A DNA stretch of 64,000 nucleotides from Immersiella caudata (Eukaryota; Ascomycota; Sordariomycetes; Sordariales; Lasiosphaeriaceae), in NCBI GenBank assembly GCA_030512335.1, contig JAULSU010000003.1:1178001-1242000 (forward strand), read 5' to 3'. How positions within the stretch are numbered: the first letter of the stretch is position 1; every line of letters starts with the position of its first letter. Position numbers and translations under genes: made by a program. Positions 25,418-35,641 of the stretch are shown piece after piece. The notes below the pieces were generated by a model. It saw only the letters and a list, made by a program, of their open reading frames with translations. It did not search any database and was not told the origin of the DNA.

Positions 25418-28400
25418 TCAACCCCACCACTCCCTCCTCAAATTCTCCAACCAGACCTTGCGCACAGTAACCCCATTCTCAAAGGACTCCGCTGCAACAT
25501 GCATTGCATCTTCAGGGATGGGCCAGGCTCGGTAGAAGTCATGTCGAGGGTGGCATTGTCGGTGGATAAGTTTCTCGTGGAGTTTGGTGTTCTGGAGCAA
25601 CGCCAGGCATGCGCCGCACCAGTTGACTCCGTTCGGGCAGATCTCGCAGACAAACAACTCCGCCACACGAGGGATGCTCTGTTCGCAGTTGCTGCAACGG
25701 TAAGACGCCGGCGCGTTTTCGATGTTTAGCTTCAAAGCGCCGGCCTCTCCGCTTTCATCCCCTCCTGAGCCTCTCGAGCCTGTCCCAGATTCGAACGACC
25801 GGAGCAGTATAGCCATGATGGCGCCGGCATTCTTCCTGTCCCCAGCGTGAAAGAGAGAGACAGCAAGACTTGAAACACCGGCTGTGTCGTTTGTCGGATC
25901 GTCGTCGTCGACTGTGTTCATCTCCTCGAGGAGACGGGCCCGGAAGCACTTCCTCCACATTGCCTCGTCAGCTCCGCGATGGTCCCTAAGCCATCGTCCC
26001 CACAACATTGCTGGGTAGTCGGTACGGAAGATATCGAAACCCTCATAGTTCTCACCGAAGCCCGTCGACACAGGGACCGCCAGCTGCTTGAGACTGTCCG
26101 CGCTCGCTGGCCGAGTTGTCGGATCTCTTCCCCAGGCTTCCACAGCGGCATCAAAGTAGAATCTTGCTAGCAAATTCCGTGCGTCCTTCCGCTCAATGGA
26201 GTAGCTCCTTTGAAGATTCTCGTTTGCTTGCGCCATGCGTTTCAAGAACGTCTCCAGTAGTCCCACGGCCTGATCCTCTCGCCCATAGAACACGTACCTG
26301 AAGCGTGCCACCATGTATGGAAGCCAGATCTTGATCCAATCTCGGTCACCAGCTTCGACTATGGCTAATGCCTCATCCATGGCATCCATGACAAAAGAAG
26401 GCCTTCCTCCTGTGGCACACGCCCAGCCAATAGGCCAGAAGATGTTCTCTCCGTTCACGAACAATCGTACCAGTGCATTGTAAGCAAGCCCACAAATATC
26501 CGTTTTGGACAACAACTCCAGTGTGTTCATCAACTCCGCCGCGTTCTCGTGCTTCCGCGACTCTCGGAGGAATGTTGTCGAGGCAAGAATGCATCTAGGG
26601 TCGGCGCGGAATCCTTCTTTAGCATGGTGATACGCCTTTTCCGTGTCGCCGATTTGAGTCGCCCAGTCAGTGATCCGCGGGCAAAGCCATCCACGTATCC
26701 AGTCTAGCTCCTCTGGGAGGACGTCGATAGCCTTTTCCTGCCAAACAACAGCCTCGGCAGGGCGACCTTGCTCTCCAGCACAGCGGGAAAGACCCTCAAG
26801 GGCAACCCATGCGCGAGGGTAGAGAGCGATGGCGCTTTCGTAGTGCGAGACCGCGGCGGCGTAATGCTTTCCCATCATCAGACTCCAGCCGAGGAGGGTG
26901 TGCCAGTGGACATCTCGCTCGAGGCCCGCGTAGGTCGCCGTGTACTCCAAGCGCTCGGGAGTGACTGTCTCAAAGTTGACGAACGCTGATGGCTCCGCCA
27001 ACGGTTCCCCGCCTTCGATCAACGTCAACCACCCGTTGATCAACCATGCTGGGAACTCTCCTTTCTGAAAGTATGTGTCGCTTTCGAAGCTTGGTTGACA
27101 CAGCCACTCGGTTGACGCGGTGTGGATGGCTGGCCGGAGAAGGCCTTCGAGCGACTGGGAGGCCGTGAGCATCCAAATAACTGCTTCATCAGGAGCCGAG
27201 ATATGTTCCCGGAGCGGCTCGGCCTTCCTGAACCACAACTGAACCAGTCGAATATATCGGTCGGTTGCTGCCCAAAGCGCCCAGAACTCACGGTTGGAGT
27301 TGTGAAACTCATCGTAGTCTGTCACCGAGTTGAGGAGACACAAGATTCCCTTGCTCGTGCCAAACAACCAGTAAAGCCCATCAATGATTCTCCCGGCTTT
27401 CTCTGGCGCGATGGTGGCCCGATCAATGCCGTCCAGATGGAACGGCAGGTGACATAACGGATAATCGCACAGAAAACGTTTATCGTCTCTCAAGGAAACC
27501 TCGAGCTCAAAGATTTCCAGACAAGCGATGGCGATATCTGCGTGGATGTCGTCGGCGGTTGGGATGATTGATAGGGGTTCGCTTTGTCTTGTCCTAGGGT
27601 TGCCTTCACGAACAAGGAAGTCTCGGATACGGGTATGGCAGAAAGCCACCGTTGTGTGCACTTTGCTCTTGGTGAGATGAGAAAGTAGATCTTCCAGGTC
27701 CTCGGCGTCTTCTCGTGAAGCTTCTTCTTTGCTTGTTCGTACTCGCTCCACGGTGGTGCTGAAGATGTCGTCGTTGTCGGACAATGCGCCTTCGGTATCC
27801 TCTTCGTCGGAGTCACCATCATCGTACGAAAAGTCAAACCCAGCATCTTCCTCATCAGTCCCTGAGTCCGTCCCGCCCGGCGCTGAACTTATTTCCTCTT
27901 CGTTCTGCGTCGGGGCGTCCTCTTCGGGCGCATCGATCTCATCGGGATCAATGTCGTCTGGGAACTTGAGCTCAAAGACCGAAGAGAGTGTCCCACGGAT
28001 GTGCTTCCAGAGCAAGTAGTTTGGTTTTCTCGCAGGCAAACTCGTAACCAAGTCCAGCTCGCCGAACAGAAGCGGCCGTCGAGCGTGGGTCATGAACATC
28101 AACATTTTGCGTAGGACGTGTTGATCCAGCTCTTCGTCGTGAGCTAGTCTGCCAAAAACAGACCAGATCATCTTGTCGAGCGTTGAGGGTGGACTTGCTA
28201 GGATGGCCTCGATCTGCGGCAAATCCTTCTTCATCAAGCTGTCGAGAAGCAGTTTGGCCCACAAGAAGACACCGTCGGCTCCCTCGGAGACCTTCTTCAT
28301 AATCTTGCCACCTTCCTTGTTGGCTCTCTTCAGACCGTTCGGCTTCATCTTCCGCATCTCCCTCAGGATTTCGAGTTCCTCAAGGCGCTTTCTGATGTAG

Positions 28401-29912
28401 CTATTGATGTCGTCCCGATTTTTCGTCCGAGAAACCTCGATGAAGAAGTTTTTCTCCTGCCGTCTGAAGTCCATTTCGCTCCGAAGGGACCGGCGCCCAA
28501 TGACAGCAATACGTATGCCCCTGTTGGCTTCGTTGGCCGACTGCGATGTTGAGACTAGATCCTTCATCAACCGCAATATCGTCGTCCGGGTTTCGGCGGT
28601 CGCCTCATCCAAGCCATCAATGACTATTGTTACGGCGGCGACGTTTTGTCCACAGTTTGCATCTTGCCTGTAGTAGCCCAGGAACAGGCTCTCCCACGAC
28701 AACTCTGCCGTAGCTGTCAAGGATCTCTGGCGACAAACAGCCACGGCATGTCTCCGGAAGGCTGCGTCCTTGCCCGCAATTTGCCACGCCAACGTCTTTA
28801 TGAGAATATTGGCGTCTCGCAGGTTTTCGCTGTTTTCCTTGACGAAGAAAAATGCCACGACGTCGCTTTCTTCGTTGGTGTCTTTCAGTTGCTGGATCAG
28901 TCGCGTGGACAAGAAGCTCTTTCCCGAACCAGGGCCACCAAAGATCCAAAGGATGGCGGCCTCACGGCACATCCACGCACGAAAGAAGGGCTCATCTTCC
29001 AGCCAAGCACCAGTGCCTTTGAGGAGTACCCTCTCGTTTCGGACAAAGATCTCTTCCACGTCACCGGGAGCCGAGGTCGCACAGAGTGTGTTTCGAAGGC
29101 GGCTGTCATCTTCAGCTTGGGCCTTCCTATTCTTCTCCTCCTCGATGACGCCCAAAACCTTGCTCGCGATCTCGTGAGTGGCGTTGACTGTGTCCTCAGT
29201 TCTCTGAGCCGTCGCGTATGTGATGCCGAGGACGTATCTTTGCTCGCTTCCCAGCAGCTTATTCAAGTCGTCAATCAAGTTCTTCGTGGCTGCGTCCTTT
29301 CCGAGGAAGGTCACGCGCAGATATTCTCGGAATCGACGCTCGCGGATTAGTCGTTGAGAACGCCCGATGACTTTGAGGATGACGGCAAGAATGGCGACCA
29401 TCTTTCGGCGCATGACGGGGTCCAGTCGAGTCTGGACATACTGTCTCAGTCGGTCAGAGAAATCTTGAAGCTCCCGAAACAGTTGCTCGATCCAGTCGTA
29501 GGCGTTGCTGACACCTTCACCGGCTTTTATCAGATGGACGACAGCTCCCAAGACGGCGCTGGAAATGGTGCCATAGTCGGCGACCGAGGCCGGGGTAATG
29601 GCGATATTAGCGATGGCGGAAATGGGTGTCACGAAAGTGGCGAGAGCCGACCAGAGCCGCTCGTTCTTCTGGCGGAACTTGGCGAAAGCGGTCTCGGACT
29701 TCTCAATGTGTGTGGCCACATCTTCAATGCTCTTGATGTCGGCTAGAGGCTGCATCGCGGAGGGCGACAACACATGGCCCGTGTCGCGACGGTACTCGGC
29801 GACCGCATCTTGCCTGAACGAGAAGAGTCAGTCTCCTCCTCTGCACTGTGTCAAGAGCAACTCAAGGTCGCACATACCAGAGAATGCCCAGGTCTTCGCC
29901 TCTTTCATTCAT
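25418..29912 (-). CDS. NLR (STAND) protein: Goodbye-like/NACHT/TPR/ZZ zinc finger
   Basis: Predicted 1476 residues from exon 1 (29912-29878) and one large exon (29813-25418). The exon 1 junction restores ILWQDAVAEYRRDTG, the usual opening of fungal Goodbye-type N-terminal domains, so the real start is 29912. NACHT P-loop GGPGSGKS lies near residue 304 and Walker B VIDGLDE near 406. A long acidic, Ser-rich insertion lies at about 625-700. TPR-like helices occupy about 970-1060 (WHTLLGWSLMMGKHYAAAV, AWVALEGLSRCAGEQGRP). A C-terminal ZZ-like zinc finger starts near 1380 (CSNC, CEIC, CGAC, then His residues). NLRs of this kind control allorecognition or immune-like cell death after ligand-driven oligomerisation; for this gene that is inferred. 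It is divergent from an intact HET gene, with 298 bases between start codons. Confidence 0.9.
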
Positions 29913-30210
29913 TGCGATTTGGTTGGATAAGAAATGCAATGGTTGGCATCTCTGTCGTCTAGTTGAAGATGGAAGGAATAAGAACCCCGCACGTTGGGCT
30001 GTTCAGCTGCAGCCCACACTACCTTCTTCCTTCAGCAGGGGCTCCACCCCCATTGGCTATCCACGGTGCTGCCTGCTGAGTGGATCTCGAACGGTTCCAT
30101 CCCCGCCAGCACCTCCCGCTGTCAAACCCTCTCTCAGCTGAATCTTCATTCCAACCTAACCAACCTAACCAACCAGTCTATGCCCTGAATGCACACTGGA
30201 GCGCGATAAC
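29913..30210. promoter_or_regulatory. Shared divergent promoter of the NLR and HET genes
   Basis: The 298 bases between the two start codons must hold both promoters and leaders. Near 30150-30172 there are three close AACCAACC/TAACCAACC-type repeats just before the HET leader. The shared space makes co-regulation likely; no specific factor can be named. Confidence 0.5.
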
Positions 30211-32339
30211 ATGTTTTGCCACGATTGTCTGGAGCTGGGAAGAGACCCAGCACTTTTTTCTCCTGACTTCAACCGAACGCTAAAGGCCAGTTTTCCGGAC
30301 TGCGAAGCCGCCGCCGCTCAAGGTTGTCAACTCTGCCTGCTGATCAAGCAGAAATACGATGGGCCTGACAACCAAGAGCGACGTGATCTCATCCCAGATC
30401 AGCCCCTGAAGGTGTATCGCGGACCAAACCACGATCTTTCGGAACTTGCAGTGGACGTGGCGTCCGCGTGTTTTGGTGTTACGACCTGGCATCTGGACAT
30501 CTATACGCCAGTTGGTGGGAACTGAATGCCCTTCAGAGACTGGTGTGGTGTCTAACGCTGATACTGCGTGCAGATGACGTTGAAGCCAGTGACCCTCGGG
30601 TTACGGGAAGAAGTATTGCCGCCCACTCTGGGGCCCGAGAATGTCTCGACCGAGTTGCAAAGCTCCTTCGAGTCTGCATCGAGTCACACAGTACTTGCTT
30701 AGCATCTCCCGAGGCTGCGTTTCTTCCGGCAAGGGTCCTCGACCTAGGCCCAATGGGCAATTCCCCCATCAGACTATTCTGCACCGGCAGAACATTCGAG
30801 GCCCCTTACGTGACCCTCAGTCACTGCTGGGGAAAACCTTCCGCGTCACGTCCAATCTTGAAGCAAGACAACTTGGCCGACATGATACGAGGAATCCCTT
30901 ACGATCGACTTACACCCGTCTTTCAAGATGCCGTCACGGTGACGCGACATCTGGGAATACGCTATCTTTGGATCGACGCCCTGTGCATCATCCAGGACTC
31001 CAAACTGGATTGGGCAGAGGAAAGCGTACGAATGGGCGATATTTACCAGCACGCGACACTGAACGTAGCATCTGCTTGTTCACCTGACGGCTACACACCC
31101 TTCCTACGACCACGGCCGGCTCACGACCCAGAGTTCAATCTCCCACTCCCGAACGGGAGAAAGATAGGTCTCCGACATAGATACCAAGACGCCAAGGTGA
31201 TTTCTTCACATCTGATACAGCCTCTACAGAGCAGAGCCTGGTGTTTCCAGGAACGTGTGTTGAGCACACGGACGGTGTTCTTCGACGACTTGCAGTTTCT
31301 GTGGGAATGCCGGGCCGGTCATCAACCTGAGAAAGAAGGCCGTCTTGCCAAACTCACGAGGTACTCTGAGTCATTCAGGGGCGCAAACAGGAGTATGGAG
31401 CCTTATGTCAAGCCGAATTTTCATTCAGCACCGGACCCGTCACCAAACATTTGCGGGAGTTCTCTTCCCTCGGATGAAGAAGAGCGTCTTGAAGGAATCT
31501 TCCAGCACTGGTACCAGCTCCTTTACGAATACTGCATCCGTAGTCTCACCTACTTCGACGACTCCCTCCCAGCCTTGTCCGCCATCGCAAAGTACTACAG
31601 GCGTGTCACGGGAGACACCTATCTCGCAGGGATCTGGCAAAAGGACATCCACCGGGGTCTGGTATGGTCATGCAGTCTGAGGCACGATGGCGATGTTCGG
31701 CGCAACCCCGGCTCGCCGTCATGGAGTTGGGCGTCGCTACTGGGAGACTCTGTTAACTTTGAAGTCTCTGTTGTTTCCCACATACGCACTCACCGGAGGC
31801 CACTGAAAGACAAGGATGCCACGCTCATCAAAACAGAGCTTGTGCCACTGCTGGGTGACACTGAAGGTCAGATGCGCTCCGCAGCGCTCCACCTCCGCGG
31901 GCTGGGACGTCCTGTCACACTACTGAATCATCACGAGATTGATAATGGGCTTGGAGAGCACGAGCCCTTGCATCTTCTTGAACCCGCAAGCGGCTTGTCG
32001 GCGTGGGCACATCTCGATCCCGACACTATAAAGGAAGAGAATGAGCGAAGGAGGCAAGGCTGCAACGAACCGACCGCGTACGTTGCATTCTTGCTTGGAC
32101 AGTGGGACAGGATCTATCATGACACAAGCGCCTACATCCGAGGTCTGCTGTTGGCACCGACGGGAGTTGATGGGCAGTTTGTGAGAAAGGGAATTTGGGC
32201 GATGCAGCCGCCGTTGAGAGATCCTGCGGAGCTGGCGGCAGTCAATACACATGGTGGGCATCTCAAGGTTGATCCGAGGAAGAAGACGTTTGATGGAACT
32301 TGGGATGGCTGGGCGGAGAGGTCTGTGGTTGTTATTTGA
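30211..32339 (+). CDS. HET-domain protein (heterokaryon incompatibility type), intact
   Basis: Two exons, 30211-30514 and 30574-32339, join as TPVDDVEASDPRV in phase; predicted 689 residues. The N-terminus MFCHDCLELGRDP...CQLCLLI has paired Cys typical of this subgroup. All three HET blocks are present: YVTLSHCWGKP, IRYLWIDALCIIQDS and SRAWCFQERVLSTRTVFF. The C-terminal part contains SPSWSWASLLG, also usual. HET domains are TIR-like cell-death effectors in fungal non-self recognition. The codons just before the ATG read CPECTLERDN in frame but lack a start, so a short upstream exon is possible. It is paired head-to-head with the NLR and converges on a broken kinase-like gene. Confidence 0.88.
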
Positions 32340-32530
32340 GGGCCGAGGGGCAAGGATACCGCGTTATCTCCGGGCACGGAGGACCGAAAGGCCACGAATG
32401 CCAGAATAGCAAAAATCCCAACACCAATACCCACTCCAAGACTCGACAAAAGTGTCATCTCTAGGGGCGCCTTTGTCAAATACTTCCCAACCGGCCCCAA
32501 TCTCGACGAACATATCGGAAATCTAGCAAC

Positions 32531-33197
32531 TTAGCTCCCCGCTCGTCGCAGTTTATTCAGCATGATAGCCCCGATAGCACGCTGATTATCCATCGAGAGC
32601 TTCCTTTGCCCGAAAGCTTTCCAGCCCATGTCCTCCGCGAAGAAGCACTGGCCAAACCGAGATGGAACGGCTGTAAAGTGGTCCCTTTCACGACGACATT
32701 CCGTAGCTGGCAATCCAGGTTGGTGACGCCAGCGTCGTTGATAGACCGTGCCCCGTCCACCGCCCGTTGCACGATACCATGCCACTCCTGCTTTGGAATG
32801 TCGGTAGTGTCAAGTGTGGTCAAGTTGAAACCATCAATGTATTCGAGGAGAATACCACCGATATCAAAGTATTCGTGCAGGTAGGTTGGGCTGTTCCGGA
32901 GCTCCGGCGGCGTCGGAATTTGGAGGTGAACCTCGGCAAGGAGCCTGGGAAGAATGTATCGGCCTTGAAGATGGGACAGCTTGTCATAGGATCGTGTTTC
33001 CGAAGCGAAGAGATCTCGGGCCTTCCACTGGATGATTCCCTCTCTCTTTCCCTTCTTCTCCCAAGTCTCGGCCGGTGTTCGGACTTGTTTCCTTTTTTAG
33101 CAGAGGTGTCGTCTTCTTCACTGCTGCTGGGATCGGTCTCGCTGTCGGTGTCGAGAAGTTGTCCTTCTTCATCCTCCAGACGCCGCTTTTCGTCCAT
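32531..33197 (-). pseudogene. Protein kinase-like gene, frameshifted
   Basis: The frames join into a fungal kinase-like protein: QWKARDLFASETRSYDKL (N-lobe), HEYFDIGGILLEYIDGFNL (hinge), GARSINDAGVTNLDCQLRN (catalytic-loop region) and AEDMGWKAFGQRKLSMDNQR. The usual HxD motif is degraded to NLDCQLRN. The frame changes at a G run (33038-33040), between an acidic MDEKRRLEDEEG leader and the kinase-like part, and again at the CC of 32650-32651, just before QCFFAED. Both are explained by a base missing from a homopolymer. The leader frame continues upstream to 33485 and the true start is unclear. These proteins often accompany NLR/HET loci; activity here is doubtful. Confidence 0.65.
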
Positions 33198-33485
33198 AAA
33201 TGCGAATAAATTTTCAGCTTTCCCGGACTGTGGACGTGACAAATAACAGCTTTCATTCAACAACCGGACAAACAAGCTCAAGTTTGCTTTTTTGTCATCC
33301 GAACAATAGCGGAGACAGCCAGCCCCCGCAGCCACGAAGACAATCACCATCGGCAGACGACAAATCAAAACCCTCAAGGAGCGCTTGGAAAGCAGAGGCC
33401 CTACCCACGTCTCAAACGTGTCATGGGAGCCCCAGTCGAACAGAAAATCCACTGGGAGGGCCGCTAAACCCTCATCTCTGCACAT

Positions 33486-34555
33486 CTAGACGATCCGGAT
33501 CTCTTGGTACGACGCACCATCCCACGCTTCACCGTACATGACACCGTGAATATAGGCATCGCCGACGAGTCCCCAAGTTTTGGATCGACTGGAGATACGA
33601 TCCAAAACGAAGCCGCGCACGCAGAGACTGGTCCAGGTTGTGTCGGGGTGGCGCAAGATCCGAATGGACGGTACCTTGAATTCGACCAAAGAGCCCGAGG
33701 CGTAGAATTGCTTGGGAGTTGTACTGGTAGAGCCTGGGTAACCTTGACGCCTCCGCGCTCCAAAAGGCACCGCGGAAAATCAAGGGGGTCGCTCCAGTCC
33801 GGCACCCAGGACGGTAGTTTCCGAGAAATTTCCGTGTTGGAACGCGGAATGGAGAGAATATCGAGGTTGTTTGAGTCCCTTGTGATGGCAAGGCGGTATC
33901 AATGTACCTTTGGCGAAGGTGTCCCAGTTCACTTTCTCTCGGCCACAGGCCAGCACAACACCCTGGCCGAGAGCGACCTCCTGTTCTGATTGAGATGACA
34001 TTGTTGAAAAGGCGGGCTTGGGAAGTCTCACCTGTAATACCCAGGTACGGGTGAACAATTCCTTTGTCAAAACCTAGCCAAGCGGGTCTCCTTGATTGGT
34101 GATCATAACCTCGGCGTCAAGCCCCCGTGACCCGTTCCCCCCCCCCGATATTGACCCAGCACCTCTTCTGACCTCCAGCTACGGCCCTACAGCCTGTAGC
34201 ATAGTCCAACCGAGGCCTTCAGCACATCGAACCCAACGTCCGTGTGGAGCGTAGACTTCACGAGGTATACAAGGGTCCGAAACGCGCGGCGGTAGAGCTC
34301 GGCCATGTGGCTCCTGTGCGCTGCGTTCCTCCAAGTCGCCTTGATTGATGCACACAGCATCGATCCACAGCACCCTCTCCCGGTCCGTGTAGCGAAGGTC
34401 ATGCAGAGCAGCCTTCATATTCCACGTTACCCACAGCACTTTTCCGTCGTCAGAAGTGATGCTCTGGGAGCGATCAGTGCCGTCCTAGCAGCAGGACAGC
34501 GCTTTGTAGTTCGCGCTCGTGTCTGCCGAAGCGACCAGCGTGTATCGGATGTCTT
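33486..34555 (-). pseudogene. HET-domain gene, broken and internally deleted
   Basis: HET blocks survive in several frames. RYTLVASADTSANYKALSCC is followed by TAG (34485-34487) where the conserved YCWGD Trp should be, then DGTDRSQSIT and RERVLWIDAVCINQGDLEE. A frameshift near 34307-34316 leads to MAELYRRAFRTLVYL. After it comes FTRTWVLQ|EVALGQGVVLACG across an intron (33981-34031). Directly after NWDTFAKGT the frame jumps to NLDILSIPRSNTEISRKL and PSWVPDWSDPLDFP, so about 150-200 residues of the usual central region are missing. The last part (VRGFVLDRIS, HGVMYGEAWDG) is well preserved. Nonsense codon, frameshift and deletion together make this a pseudogene. Confidence 0.8.
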
Positions 34556-35641
34556 TGGCTGATGCTTATTATTTGCTCTTGCTCATGGCAAGAATTTACC
34601 AATGCCTCAATATTTGTGTTGTGGTGCTATAGGTGAATGAAGTTTTGTCAGAACGAAGGGTTCGAGTCCTTGGTTATCTTGTTAACGGAGCTGGCTGGAG
34701 GTTTGCGTAGATGCCTACCCCTTTGATGAGCATTTAAATGCATCAGAGTCCGCACTGGTAATATGGCGTTCTTTAAGAAACCCGAAGGATGGCCTATGAG
34801 CGGGAATGGTTTGCTGGGGACAGGTTACAGGATCTGTGGATTCGGGGTTGATGCGCCTTGCTTAAAGAGATCCAAGACACAACCTATTCCATTGCGCTTC
34901 ATATACAATGGCATCATCCTTAACCTAACTTGTGGATCGCCCGAGGCCTTGCACATAATTTGCAGGACGCGGAAGAGATGCAACGATGTCTTGGAGTGCC
35001 TCGAGTTAGGCGTGCCACGCTCGGACCAGTTTGCCCCTCTGTGTTGAAGCCTCCCGCCTGACTTTTTTTTCGAAAGAGTCCAGCAGGTGGGAGCGATGGA
35101 AGACACCCGAACGCCCCAGCCACGACTGGCGGATACATAAGTTCTTATCACCCCAGCGGTCTCGGATAGCAATATAGAACATCCTGCTAAACAAGGCTGG
35201 CCGCGATACGGTTCAAGCTCATCATATGTTATGCACAGATTAATAATCAAAGAAACTCCAAAATGGCTTAAAGAATAACCAGATCTGGATTCCACCCGCA
35301 GAATCTTGGCGGACGATGTATGGACAGATGGAGTCACGACTATGGCGCTACCGAATTTCCCGATTTGAGCACAATCCCGCTAGTCGCTTAGGGTTTGGGC
35401 TGCTGATGGGTCGGGGGTGACACCGTCCAATCCCCGCGGTTGCATGCCAAAGTCACGCCCATTGGATGTCTTGACGATTGGCCTATCTTTCCCCGAACCC
35501 CGCACGCGCTTTTTGCATGTTGCGGCTGAGGCGCAGAACCGCCCGATGCTTAACGACCTGACCTGACATCCTCCTCTCCCGTTTGTTTTCGTCCTGTTTG
35601 GCATTCGGGGTGCATCTCTCCAACACTGAACCACATCTAGT
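34556..35641. other. Spacer before the patatin-NLR gene
   Basis: About 1.1 kb, part of it AT-rich. The minus strand has an open frame at 34825-35337 but no recognisable domain. The promoter of the patatin-NLR gene must lie at its right end. Confidence 0.45.
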
